Origin: Asterias amurensis
Lineage: Eukaryota; Echinodermata; Asteroidea; Forcipulatida; Asteriidae
Reading direction: 5' to 3'
NCBI RefSeq assembly: GCF_032118995.1
Contig: NC_092661.1
Span: forward strand, 8,742,494-8,806,493
DNA length: 64,000 nucleotides
The position numbers were made by a program, and so were the translations under genes. Below the pieces are notes generated by a model. It worked only from the letters and a program-made list of their open reading frames with translations, made no database searches and was not told the origin of the DNA. How positions within the stretch are numbered: position 1 is the first letter of the stretch; each line of letters starts with the position of its first letter. This document shows, in pieces, positions 31,891-55,254 of the stretch.

Positions 31891-34800
31891 ATGGGCAATG
31901 CACTCAAGTCTGGGGTCCAGAGATTCAACGCTGAGAATCGTGCTCACAAACTCCTTGATAAATCAAGTATGAGGTCAGCCCCCAGACATCCAACAACAGC
32001 CAAAGCTATTCAAGAACTTCAAACCAGTAAGGAAGAAAACAAATTTAACTTTTAGTGTAGTCAGCAAATAGATCTACAAAGCCTAATCTTTTTAGGCGCA
32101 TTAAGGAATCTGTGATTCATAATGTGATTCTAAAATGCTGTTTATTATTATTATTATTAATCCGGCACGTTAATCCGGAGGTCGTTGGTTCGAATCCCAC
32201 TCTAGTCAATTCTTTGTTCAACCCCAAAAATCATTTCAAAATTTACCCAGTCAGTTTCCCTTGTAGTTTATATTGATATCTGAAACAAAAAGTCGCATCC
32301 CCTTAAGGTGATCCCCTGGCTGCCGCTTCCCAGGTTGTAATTTGGGTTTGATCCCTGGCTACACGGCAGTTAACGGTTGTATGGCTTCTGACTGGCACCC
32401 CCGAACAAAGATATTGACAAAACAGGGACACCACCAATATAGGGCTAGATAGCTCAGTTGGTAGAGCGCTGGCACGTTAATCCAGAGGTCGTTGGTTCGA
32501 ATCCCACTGTAGTCAATTCTTTGTTCAACCCCAAGAACATTTCAAAATTTACCCAGTCAGTTTCCCTTGTGGTTTATATTGATATTATTATTAATCCTCT
32601 AACTATGAGTTTTGTTCCGCTACCGTCTCCACGTGGAGATGATAGAAGAATGAACCAGTTCAAGGTGTATGCAAAGCCAAGCACACATACTTGCTTCTTA
32701 CCCTTAACTCTTTCAGTGCCAAGGACGTACATGTACGATCTATTCTGAAAGTGTCATTATCGTATAAAATATGATAATATGATAGTATGCGCTAATCCTC
32801 CAATCAGATTTGCAGAATGGAGTGGTGATAAAAACCTACATTGCATGGCTAATATCACTACCTGCGTCTTGTGTGTTCTATGGTCACTCGCCAAGTTTGC
32901 TTGAAGATAAATACGTTATCACACGCGCGCTTGTGGAAATACGGAAAAAATAGCGCGTCTGCGTCCCATATCCAACTCGGACGCAGAAGCGCTATATTTT
33001 TCCGTATTCCACTTGCGCTTGTGTGATAACTTATAATATCATGTATGCAAAAAGTGTGATCAACCTAACCCATAATTAACATGTTATGACAAGAGGGCAT
33101 TATCACGCAAGAATTGCTATTGACTTTGGGATGTACCAAGGCAATTCATAACAGCAAGGTACATTGTTTGGTGAGAAATACTTAAAGGAACATTACAGAA
33201 TTGGTTTTGCTAAAAAACAGTTGCTGGCAGTGTAAGCACTTCATGTAATCCACCATATACATAAACTGACAAACCTGTAGAAGTTTGAGATCGATTGGCC
33301 ATCTGGGTCACGAGAAAATAGCGAAAAAACGCTTGACATTGATGCAAACAAAAAAATGAATAAAACGCTCACTGAGCGATCAACTCCAAGCGCAAATTTA
33401 CATTCTTTATTTCTCATCAAATATGGCATTTCAAGCAGAAATAATTCAAGGGATGTTTTCTACTATCATCATCATCAGATCTAGTAAGTTTGATGTAAAT
33501 CTGTGATTTCACGATTTTTGTTTCTTACCAATTCTGTAACGTTCCTTTAACAAAAAATGACAACTTTGCGAAAACCTAAAAACGCTTGGCATTATACGTT
33601 CAAAACAAAAGCAAAAAGTGACCACTGAAAGAAGAGTTAAGTGACCCTGGTAACACTAAATCATAGTTATTTTATTTTTTGTGTGTGTTTCTTTTCTGCA
33701 GAAAACCCTGAGGTCCTTCATGAACAGCAAAGAAAGGATGACAGGCTGTTAGGATTACTACAGAATATCAGAGTTGACTCCACAGATCCTGCTCAAGAAA
33801 AAGTAAAGAAAACAGACATGCACCTACACCCTTATTCCCTGTCCAAGTCACTTTTGTTACACCTTGTAATTAATGATTTGGGGTTGAACAAAACAAAGTT
33901 ATTATAGCAGGATTTGAGCCATTGACCTATGGATTAATTTGCAGGTGCTGTACCAACTTGGCTATCTAGCCCTATGTTGGGGGTTTCCATCTTTGGTCAA
34001 CCCTAAACCATTTAAAATTATACTCATTTAGTTCCCCATGTGGTTTATTATTTGATACATTGTAGTTAATTTAAATGTCATACTTTGTGCAATTTGTAAT
34101 CAAAAAAGATGTTAAAACCAATGTTTGTATGAGAGAGATTGGCTGTTGCCAGCTTGGTGTTTTTGTCCCCATTTGTGGGAGTTTTCAAGTTCCCTTGATG
34201 GGAAGATCATCTGAACAAACAAACACAAATTGTTATGTATTTACGGGAAACATTTGCCCAACAAGTTACATAAACTGGGTTCTATAAACAACCGTATATA
34301 AGACGACCTGAACGCTTTGTTAGTGGAAGGAAAAGACACTCTGGTTTTGTCTGCAAGGGCACGCGCACAAGTCATGCGGCCGTGTGACCTATGACCTGAT
34401 AACATATAATATGGAGGGCCTGTCTCTATGGAGTAAGTTCCTAGCTAACAAATACGCTATAAACATAAGTGCCCCTGTCCTGCCCTGCCCAACATATTAA
34501 CTTGACATTTGTATTATCTGTCTCACTACACAGCCTCCAGACACAGATCAGCTTCAGCCCTCTGCTTTAAGGAGTACGAGTAGACGTTCATTACCACTCA
34601 ATAGAGCGCCTATCAAACCACAAACAACGTTCTTTGAAGTACCTGATGAAATTCCAGACGGACGACTTACAGTACCCATGGCGATCGAGATGCTCGCAAA
34701 ACACAAACGTAACCCTAAGGTATGGTGTTGAGATTAAACAAAAATCTAGTAAAAATGCATTTCAATATATACATCAATTACAAAGGAGAGGACAAATAGT

Positions 34801-35512
34801 AGGCAAAAGTGGAGAGCCTCCTTTACTCAAAATATAATTGCTGAGAAGGAGTAGATTTCCTGAGTTTTGTAAAAGCATCTTTGTCATGGTTTAGGTGAAA
34901 AAAACAAAAGAGAGGGTGGGGCGTCAGGCAGACGTAGTTGCCATTTCTTCATATTTCTTAAAGCCATTGGATCCTTTCGTTACAGAAAAAAAAAAAAAGT
35001 TCACAGATTTACAAATAATTTACAGGGTTTACAGAAGGTAATGATGAAAGACTTCTCTTGAAATATTAGTCCATGAAATGCTTTACTTTTTGAGAAAACG
35101 GTAAAACAATATAAATTCTCGTTAACGAGAATTACAGATTTGTTATAACACGGCGAAACGCGCGAAAACAGGAGTGGGTTTTCCCGTTATTTTCTCCAGA
35201 CTCCGATGACCGATTGAGCCTAAATTTCCACAGGATTGTTATTTTATATATAAGTTGTGATACACGAAGTGTGGGACTTGGACAATACTGTTTACCGAAA
35301 GTGTATAATGGCTTTAAATTACGCAACTCTAATTTTAGCATTTTTAACTTATTTTGTTGATACAGGAATGGCCAGTTGATCGGTTAGCGACAGATTACAA
35401 GTTAGATCTTAAAGATGCAGAGAATATCTTGGAGTATTTCAACTCCTTCAAAGTAATAGCTATACAAGAAGGTCCATCCGCACACAAACCTAGCATCACA
35501 GGAGGAAGGTGA
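31891..35512 (+). CDS. NDUFAF4: NDUFAF4, mitochondrial complex I assembly factor 4
   Basis: Assembly factor acting with NDUFAF3 on the membrane arm and Q-module of respiratory complex I in mitochondria. Exons: 31891-32026, 33702-33802, 34534-34719, 35366-35512, giving 189 residues (human 175). The N-terminus MGNALKSGVQRFNAENRAHK parallels human MGALVIRGIRNFNLENRAER; Gly2 keeps the possible N-myristoylation context. Other shared parts are SAPRHPTT, the DDRLLGLLQNIRVDSTDP block, and the last exon EWPVDRLATDYKLDLKDAENILEYF-type end (human [26 protein letters not shown]). A splice acceptor TTTACAG ends at 31873, so a noncoding first exon lies upstream, not located. Confidence 0.92.
32157..32441 (+). 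mobile_element. tRNA-derived SINE family S1, head-truncated copy
   Basis: Starts inside the tRNA-like head (GGCACGTTAATCCGGAGGTC), has the B box GGTTCGAATCC and the body TCTTTGTTCAACCCC. A further segment (CATCCCCTTAAGGTGATCCC ... CTTCTGACTGGCACCCCCG) also occurs inverted at 48820-49090. Confidence 0.7.
32442..32590 (+). mobile_element. tRNA-derived SINE family S1, copy with full head
   Basis: GGGCTAGATAGCTCAGTTGG (A box), GGTTCGAATCC at 32494-32504 (B box), then the body ending in an ATT-rich tail. The anticodon-position triplet would read GTT, but position 33 is C and the stem is imperfect, so this is a SINE head and not a working tRNA-Asn gene. Confidence 0.78.
32765..33055 (-). repeat. 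Foldback element family K, copy 2
   Basis: Inverse orientation of 16757-17005: GCTAATCCTCCAATCAGATT, CTTGAAGATAAATACGTTATC, then paired arms GTTATCACACGCGCGCTTGTG / CACTTGCGCTTGTGTGATAAC, with CGCGTCTGCGTCC / GGACGCAGAAGCG nearer the centre. Confidence 0.78.
33186..33546. mobile_element. TTAA-MITE family D in NDUFAF4 intron 1
   Basis: TTAA at 33182-33185 and 33547-33550. Ends AGGAACATTACAGAATTGG and CCAATTCTGTAACGTTCCT. The interior has GACAAACCTGTAGAAGTTTG and GATCGATTGGCCATC, a diverged form of the module in families A and B. Confidence 0.88.
33825..33978 (-). mobile_element. tRNA-derived SINE family S1, minus strand
   Basis: On the minus strand: GGGCTAGATAGCCAAGTTGG, ATGGCTCAAATCCTGC (decayed B box), then CTTTGTTTTGTTCAACCCC. 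It begins about 20 bp after the donor of NDUFAF4 exon 2. Confidence 0.7.
34962..35313. mobile_element. TTAA-MITE family B, full copy in NDUFAF4 intron 3
   Basis: TTAA at 34958-34961 and 35314-35317. Ends AGCCATTGGATCCTTTCG and CGAAAGTGTATAATGGCT. Its right end stops about 50 bp before the last NDUFAF4 exon. Confidence 0.9.
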
Positions 35513-37584
35513 TAGTTATGCTGATGAGGTCAAAGGTCATTTGTCTGCGTTTATTTTATTAACCTTTAAGAGACCTGGGGCCTTTCTCAAACTCCGGCCT
35601 TGGAAACGCAGCGAGTATGAACTGGACTTAAGGCCTGTACATTTTTGGAGCAGTGTGTATTTTGCATGCAGGGGGTAGAGCCCAAGTAGACTTGATGACA
35701 AGTCGTTAGACACTGCCTATTTGTCTGCCGTTCATGCAACAGTCACAGTGTGTTTACACACATACTGGGATCGAGGGTGTGTGTACCGTTCCTGTAACTG
35801 CACCGCACTCCAACTGCACCGCGCTTAACAATTACCGTCTTGACTTCAAGACTAGAGCCGAAGCCCAGATTTGAAATAGGCCCCAAAGCAGCCTCCGGCG
35901 GCTTTTACCAAAATGTACCAAAATCAGGCCGCAAGATTTGGCACACTTTCAATCAATCCAAAGGTCACGTCGTGAACTGATGTAAACATAATATCTTTGT
36001 ATGCAGTTCTACAATAAAACAACGTTTCTGATTAAAAGTTTTTCAGAGGCTTTTTGTAAAATAAAATTTACTGAAAAAATAGCAATCAATTTTGCCACAT
36101 CTGAGCTTATAGGTATGATTACACAGAAATGGGTTGTCTCCAAGGGATTCTTAAATCTTGGTTTAGGGATGAAATATTTGGCCCAGTGACCAGGAGTAAT
36201 ATTATTGGAAGTGCAATGATTATTGTTGGGAATTATGCTATGCAAGAGAGTGGACTCTTTTAAACACATTATTTGTCAAACGGTAAATCACACACAACGA
36301 CTCGTTAATAGTTCTTGAATAAAATTTATTGATAGAACTTTTTACTCTGTCTCAGGCTTATAATTTGAACAAAATATGAGGTAAAAATGTATGTAACATA
36401 AGCAACGTAAAAGCCAAAATTAAGAATAATATATTCCTCAGCAGTCAACATTTCGTTTCCGAGTGGAAAACGTTTGACCGTGACAAGTGTCAGAGTTTCT
36501 ATTTACCAGATTATTTAAAATTAAATTCTCAAAAAAGGATGCAGAAATCTCTGAAGTAGATCTTGCGGTTTTGCAGGAAACTGAGCACAACTTGAAAAAA
36601 AAGTTGATTAGGAAGCATTAGTTGTTGATTCTGTACAATTATAATAAGGCATCTGAAGGCTTCATAATTACTGACACTGATGTTGGAAAAAAGATCTTAT
36701 TTTCTAGTGAAAGTAACAACTGTGTTTATTATTTGTAAAATTTGAAGTGCATGATTTTAAACCATTGATGTGACATAAGTACTGATACGACTTAAAACAA
36801 TTTAAAACCATGTGTTGAACTTGCATTATGTTTTACTCTGGAACAAAAGGAAATAAAAATCTCTAATTGCTATGGAAACCAAATGATTTTAAAAGTTTGT
36901 GAATTTAATCATTGTCTTACAATTTTATTAAGTATTAATTTGTAACAGAAACAAATAATATTGTCCCCTCCATTCCATGTCATTATTATTTCTATTTAGT
37001 ACAGCTTTAACAATCCAGCTAAGATGGGTTTTTATCAGCAAAGCTAAAGGGGAGCGCACTATTTATACTTCAAGTGTCCAGCACTTGAGAGCAACTTAGC
37101 ATGCCCCTTTAATAAGGTTTGACAAAGAGAAACATATACTGGGCGGCAGCAGATTTTAAAATTCCATCGTTTTCTTAACTGCACAAGCTCAGAATTATTG
37201 GAATGATGGAAAATTATCTCCTTTTTTTCTTGCAACACATTGCGTTTAAAAGTCTTTGCAAGGTTTTGTGTGTACAGGGTACAAGGTGGTGGCTACATCT
37301 TCTGTTATGTGAAAAACAACCAATAAAGTGATGCTTGAACACGTTTCCAAAGTTTTCAAGTATCAACCTTCTCGCATTTAAGAATTTAATTTCAAGTCGG
37401 GTTATGATTTTGGTATTGCGCAAACATGATGAATTATTGAAAATCATTCAGCTTCACAAATCTGTGGGTTTCTTTTCTTTCTTTTTTAATACTGGCTGAT
37501 GCATTTAGTTCTGTTTTTCAAACAGTTTCGGATCTTTACTTCCGACAACAGCAAACAGACATTCATCACTGGTTTCCAGAACTC
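35513..37584. other. NDUFAF4 downstream region, no further gene seen
   Basis: AT-rich. A candidate polyadenylation hexamer AATAAA lies near 36319. No exon or complete repeat was recognised. Confidence 0.4.
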
Positions 37585-37770
37585 AATTTCATAGAGCTGC
37601 TTAAGCAGGAAATATTGCCTAAGAATGTTCTGCTTTTAGCAGAAATGAGCAGGATACCAGTCACAAAATGTACATGTGACATAGCAGTTTGGCTGGTTAC
37701 CTTATTCTGGTAAGCACATTTTTGTTGTGCTTGGCTACTTGTTTAAGCAGCTCTATGAAATTGGGCCAAG
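37585..37770. mobile_element. TIR element family G, copy 3
   Basis: CAATTTCATAGAGCTGCTTAAG and TTAAGCAGCTCTATGAAATTG are perfect inverted ends. The interior has GGCTGGTTACCTTATTCTGG. Confidence 0.85.
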
Positions 37771-37847
37771 CATCTTGTGACTCGAAAGCTAAAAAAAGAG
37801 GCAATCTAGCGAGATGTACATTTGATGAAAGTTTGGATTCAACAGGG

Positions 37848-38045
37848 CACAATTTCATAAAGCTGTTATATGCTTAGTAAGGTTCTTTGCTAAGCAAGAA
37901 ATGAGTGGGGTAGCGGACACCACAGTTCAAACTGTTCAGTATTTCGCAGACTGGTATTTTGGCTGGTAACCTATACCTGCTAAGCAGGATTTTTATGTGC
38001 TAAGCATGTAAAAACAAATTTGCTTAATACAGGCTTTATGACTTA
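37848..38045. mobile_element. TIR element family G, diverged copy 4
   Basis: CACAATTTCATAAAGCTGTT at the left, and GCTGGTAACCTATACCTGCTAA and CAGGCTTTATGA at the right. It sits 80 bp from copy 3. Confidence 0.6.
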
Positions 38046-41000
38046 GTACTGGTCCTATGACTCTTTAGAAGTTATTAAAAACTTTAGGCTAATCACAAGT
38101 TAGGGCAAGTATTAACTCTCCTAACTCGAGATAAACTAGCCTGAACTTTTTGTGAAATCCACCCCAGGTCCCAAATGGGTGAGGTTCTTGTACTTATCCA
38201 ACAGAAGTGTGGGGGAGCACTCCGATTTAGTAAGCAGCAAGATGCAGCACTTTCAGCTCGGTTCATACTTTCTGTGAATGCAATACGAGTTTTAACTTCA
38301 CAAATTCGAAAAAAATAAATTGAAAGAGTTAAGCTGTGTTCTACTCAGACTGCGAAATATTCACAGCGAAAAACAAGATGTGGCGTCAAAATGCGCTTCG
38401 CATATGATTCGTAGGAAGTATGAACCGGGCTTTATGCAGAACTTTTGAATTTGTGTCCAACGCATAGATTGCGCTAGATTGCCTCATTTTTTGCTTCTAC
38501 CTCTATGAGCCTTGAAGACTCAAACCTAAGACGGCCCTCATTCGATACAATTTAATAAGAATTTAAAAAAGACAGCTATGCTTTCAGGTTTTAATCAATG
38601 GTACACTTCATTATGTTAAAGGTCAAATAATACAGTTTGTTTTTTTATCCTGTACACAAATAGAACAAACACACAAAGCATTATCATACAATTTATAGTA
38701 TTCACAAAATGGTCTTTTTACCGTTTATATTTTCACCAGTTCATGTACACATTCCCTTTTACAGCCATGTATACAAACATTTGCCAATAGTAGGGTAATT
38801 CTCTTCAAACATACATACTTCACTTTTTAACAGCAGAACAAAAATATATCATGGGACTGCAAGTTATCCATTTTTTTTAATACAAAGTTTACATATTTAA
38901 CCCTTCGGGCAAGATATGAATACAAATTTGGTAAATCACAACAGCAAAAAAAACATCTCCCCGAAAGATCTTTTTTTTTTAAACTCTGATGCTGCGGGCT
39001 ACCTTCTGGCCACTTTATGAAAGGGCCAGTCTAATATCTAAGATTTTGAATTTGTTTTTACACATGATTCTGATCTTGGGCTTAATGAAGACAAGGTACC
39101 AGACACCTCAATAGAGATGTCCGGTTATCACATAAATAGTCTCTCAAGAAAGTAAAAGCTCTGTTCATGCCTTATGGAAAATCATTTCATAAACAAATTG
39201 ATGGCAAAATATTTGCGACAGTTAGTGGGAGTCTTGTGCCTCGAGTTTATGGAATCAAATTTGACGGTGAATATTTGACTTCCAATCTCACACTAGACCT
39301 GCTGTTTAGAGTTAAGTACGTGTAGATACATCCAGGGCAAAAAAAAACACCAAAAAACAAAGCCATCAAAATGTGAAAAAACGTTTCACTAAATTTGTTT
39401 TGCTTGTCTATTTCTTTTCGCAAATACTTTGCTGTACTTCTGTCCAACACACGGGGACGTTAACCAAGATTATTGTAATGATGACGACAGGTGAATCGGG
39501 TCGATTGGAGTAGTTCTGAGCATGCTCACATGTCCCAGAAAACCATGGATCAACTCAGTATATCTGTGCCACAAAGCGTTCCTGAAAAAACTCCCTTAGG
39601 CCTTGTTAAAAAGATGTTACCCAAGATCAAAATTAGTGCGTACAAAACGTGTTTTAAGCAGATTAAGAAACTGTGCTAACAAAACCGAATAGCCAAATCC
39701 TGGTTAACTGTACTAGCGACAAACATTTAAAAATTTAACATGGATTGTTACATGTATGTACACAACATATATAACATTATCTTTTGCATGCTGGCTACAA
39801 TATAACTTGTTTTAACTTTGAATACTCTATTTACAATTTGTGTGCTTTTTCTTTTTACACTTTCTATTTAAAAGGTTAAAATGTTGCATTTAACATTTTC
39901 TACCTTTGAGTTTACATCCTCATGTGTTTCAAACGTGAATGATTGAAACATCCTAATGATTTGGGTGTAAATCATTTGAACTGTCAAGCTTTAACTATTA
40001 TTAGCAGATCCAAACATTTAGGCATGGCACATAAAAACAACGGCAAATCCATGTCCCCATTCCCCAAAATACAGGCAACTTTTGGTACACTGCATTGGAG
40101 ATTACAAGGAGAGCATTTATAGAGAACAAACACTTGACATTTCAATGATGTCAAACTTCTTTTTTTTAAGCTTTCAGATGGTTTTCCAGCCAAGGCATGA
40201 TATTTGGACATTTGAACGAGAGTGGGCAAATTTGATTGAATACGAGGGCCGACCTACACTTTCCCACCACTGGTGTAGATTTTTTCAGCCTATTAATTAA
40301 CCATTTTTCTGATATTTCCTGTATGCTTCGTCTTTGAAAGGGCAAGAGGCTCAAGTCACACAGGGCTTTGAGGAAATTGTAAATTTATATTGGAGCATTT
40401 CAAGGGCACCAAGGCAATGATCGGGGGCATGGAGACAGTCATATTCGTTGCCTCTGTGAAGTATCAGGCATGAGTGTAAGTATAAAGAATGTTATTCCTG
40501 TCAGAGTCCAGGGGTTAGAAATACCATCATTTTTATGTACCTCCTAAAATAATTTTGATCCTACATGTAGGTATAGGCTTTATTATCAACAAAAACTCTC
40601 ATCTTGACTACCATGGTCAACCAATCTTTACTATAAATGCTTTGCCTTGTCAAGGAGTACTGCGTTTCTTCATCAGTACTGCAAAAAGAGAGAATCCTTC
40701 AATAGTAAGTTAGAGGCTGCGTCCGAAACAGCGACTTTGGCTACAGCTAGGGCTAGATCAGAGCGTCTGCCAGTGTTGAAGAGTAGGCAGACGCGTGCAA
40801 TCTAGCCATAGCTATAGCCGAAGTCTCTGTTTCGAACACAGCCTTAGTACAAGCAGTACTGAGCTTCTTCAAATTTTATTGAATAAAACTTTAAGAAGAT
40901 AACATACATTGGAATACTAGACCTGTTCAGATTAACTAAAAACCATTCTCACATGAGATTGTTTGGGCAAAACTAACCATTTCTTTCACCAAAAACTTCT

Positions 41001-42004
41001 CACATTGTCACTTTTTCTTTGTCATTCTACTTTGACTTTTCACTGAAGAAGTGACTCTTTCAATGACGCCTCAACGCTAATTAAATTTACATGGACAAAA
41101 ATAGAGTTGTCACCAGTCCTTTTTCTTCCTGAATGTTAAACATACTGGTGGTATTATGACAATCGACTGCAGTTCTTTTCAAGAACTTTAGGATGTCTAT
41201 TCCCATCGATATTTATACATAATACATTTTTCTTTTATTTTCTGTAAAATATACAAACAGTACGTATTGGTTCAACTGCTGCTTAGGTCCTTGGGCCAGA
41301 TTTCTAAAACTGTCTTCATTTCATGAAAGACAAATTCCTAATTTTTTAACTTAATCGTCATGGGAGGAAATTAATGTCCACACACTATTTCCTGAAGATG
41401 TTTGCTGTGCATTCTAATGAACTGTCCTAAAAAAACAAGCACATTTGAAACAAATGTAGGGTCAAATACTATCTAGACTAAACCATTTCGAAGGATACTT
41501 CCATTCAGTAAATTTTAAGGATTGGAACTTGCCCTACACACAATTTCTACCCCTTTTTTAAAAAAGGCATTCAAGGTCGGCAAAACTCAACACAATCCAC
41601 ATTTTCTATAAGAGCGTTTCAAAGGGCACCAAGGTATAACCAGAGGTCACGGGGGGCAATTGCCTCCACAGCCTCCCCTGAAGTATCAGGCCTAATCAGG
41701 TTTCTGCAAAATGTTACTATTGAAACCACGGACAACAAACTAAATTGAAATCCACCTCTGACTTCATCAACATTCTTGAGGTTACATACATACCAGGCAT
41801 GCCCAAGATACAGAGATGCATCAGGCAAGCCTTGCTTTCACCTCATATGACTGTGAAGATGTCAGTTACTGGCGAGTCTCAATACAAATTTGGTTGTTCT
41901 CCTGTAGGGGCGCATTTTAGCGGTTGAAACCAACAACCGTTTCAGTCAATGGCCAGTGAATAACCAATGGCCAAATTTATTAAAGAGAGAAAATAATGCT
42001 TGAC
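38046..42004. other. LATS downstream region with short repeats
   Basis: No coding exon seen. An inverted pair CGGTTCATACTTTC / GGAAGTATGAACCG spans about 38258-38429. A foldback spans 40711-40848 (AGGCTGCGTCCGAAACAG / CTGTTTCGAACACAGCCT). Family R copies lie at 40318-40475 and 41600-41695. Part of this is probably the LATS 3' UTR; its end was not found. Confidence 0.5.
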
Positions 42005-42150
42005 AATTTTACTGAAAAGCAGATTGAGCAACCAGTCACAAGTTGAAAGTGACATGGTAGTTTGGCCGGTAACTCTATTCTGGTAAGCATAATTTTGGTA
42101 TGCTTAGCTAATTAATGTGCTTTAAGCAGCTCTATGAAATTGGGCTAAGG
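42005..42150. mobile_element. TIR element family G, right part
   Basis: CCGGTAACTCTATTCTGGTAAG and AAGCAGCTCTATGAAATTGG; the left end is degraded. It lies within 50 bp of the LATS stop codon, so in its 3' UTR. Confidence 0.65.
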
Positions 42151-42195
42151 TTATAATGACTCCTTCAAAATGATCTATGAACTTACTGGCGCCTC

Positions 42196-53422
<11,227 letters not shown>

Positions 53423-53689
53423 CTCTTAAATTGTTCAGAGGGGCCCAACGGCCCAAATTCTTTAGTATTTTTTCTATCCACTTATTTTATGGTATTTCTT
53501 CTGCAATAAAATAAGAAGCAAAACATTGGTTATAGTTTAAAAGATTTCTCAATAAATACAAAATACTGAGCAAACATAGCTAACGTGTGTCTCACAAGTG
53601 AATTTCCCTCTTCCTCCCCTTTTCCCACCCATTTGTTCACCGACATTAAACGAGTTTGACAACAAACCAAAGTAAGCTTGTCGGTCGTG

Positions 53690-53780
53690 GCTGAAGCATT
53701 AGATCATCAAAGTTCAGATGGCTAGTCATCAGTGTGTGGGTTCGAATCCCGGTTGTGACACGTGTTTTCTTGGACAAATG
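53690..53780 (+). mobile_element. tRNA-derived SINE remnant
   Basis: GTGTGTGGGTTCGAATCCC (B box) with a weak A box upstream. The body is not matched to the other SINEs here. Confidence 0.45.
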
Positions 53781-54639
53781 CAGCCAGTATAGAAGTTGAT
53801 GAAAATGGTTAGCCACCTGTCTGTTTGTCAACGTGGTGCTGCAAACTCCAAAAGAAGTTTTAGATATTGTCCCAGGTGTGATTAAATTAAGGCCCAGTGG
53901 ACAGTGGTGTACATGTCAGCACTTTGATAAATAGCTACAACATGTACCTACCGAGTCAGTTAGCCGCGTATTTAACAAATTTAGTATCCATGCAGAAAGG
54001 AGCTGAAATTCTGGTGTTCCCTTCTTTCTAAGAAAGAGGGGAAGCTTATAAATAAATGCTTGAAAATGTTTCTTGAAATTATTCTTGCTATTGAACAATA
54101 TTAACTTTCACCAGCAGTTTAAATTAACTTTAAGGCATACATTTTTCTTTTGCTCAGGGATTAAAAAGAGAAGGGGTTTTCACTCAAACAAAACACACAG
54201 TTTCAAACCCTGTCTTCAGTGCATAGATGTGATATGAAAAACCGGCATTTTCTTAGCGGCTTTTATTGTTGGCAACTTTTACACCGACTTCTGATAAAAA
54301 TTACGGTCCATGTTTGAAAAACACTAGACTGAGGGCTATGGGACTAGTTCTGCTGTTGTTGGGCTACCAGCCGATGTTAAAATTAATGGACTCTGGCCAG
54401 TGGTTCACTGATTCAGTGAGTATTTTAAGCCCTTGAACAAGATGGCAGCATGTCATAATGCTGCCATGCATGTGTGCGTAACTTATTATAAAGAATGAGT
54501 AAAGTAAGTCTTACAATAGATTACGGGAACAGCTATATTCAAATCCCTATCCACTGGGCAAAACACAATGCAAACACTAAAACTGTCTTATCACTCTAAT
54601 TCAAAATGTGTCCCATTGGGCATCGTGCCTTGATCATCC

Positions 54640-54779
54640 GGGAGGGGTGGTTGGGGCCGGCAGGGTTGGTGTGGGTGGTTGGGGGCAGGGTTGGTGTGGG
54701 TGGTTGGGGGCTGGGTTGGTGTGGGTGGTTTGGGCAGGATTGGTGTGGGTGGTTGGGGCAGGGTTGGTGAGGGGGGAAA
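54640..54779. repeat. G-rich minisatellite, about 26-bp unit
   Basis: About five units of GGGTTGGTGTGGGTGGTTGG plus a few bases. The plus strand is almost free of C. Confidence 0.9.
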
Positions 54780-54799
54780 GGATTCCTAAGAACGAAGGA

Positions 54800-55030
54800 C
54801 CTTTCTTTTAAAAGGGTCTGGGTAATTTTTGTATGACACAAAACACAAACGTCCACAGATAAACATTGAAAACTTACACAGTTTAAAGATTTTTAAAATG
54901 GTAATGACAAATTCCCTTTTTTTTCTTAGCTCAAAAACTCTGGGAAATGAAGCTGAAACTTCTACAGGTAAATCGTATTGCAAAACTTGCATAAGGTATC
55001 AAACACCTTTAAAATTGATCTTGAATTAAT
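54800..55030. mobile_element. Partial MITE of family E type
   Basis: AAAAGGGTCTGGGTAATTTTTG, AACACAAACGTCCACAGAT and CTTACACAGTTTAAAGATTT are in the order of 27299-27420. The right end was not found. Confidence 0.6.
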
Positions 55031-55254
55031 CTTTGTAAACTTGACATGTTAAGTCTTTGGACTATGGTCTATAGGCTTAGTTGTTTTTGAATTGTACAAT
55101 AAACAAAGTTGATTTGAATTTAATATGAATGCCTTCCAAAATTCCTCGATTTTGAAATGTCTCAACGCATAGAAATTTCACTGTCCCTCTGTGAACCATG
55201 ACAGAGACTTGACAGTGTGGATCTAGAGAGAATGAGGCCCAAATCCTTTCATTT

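Noticed and set aside
32442-32514. Candidate tRNA-Asn gene
   Set aside because: Boxes A and B are good, but the anticodon stem has a mismatch, position 33 is C, and a shared SINE body follows in other copies.
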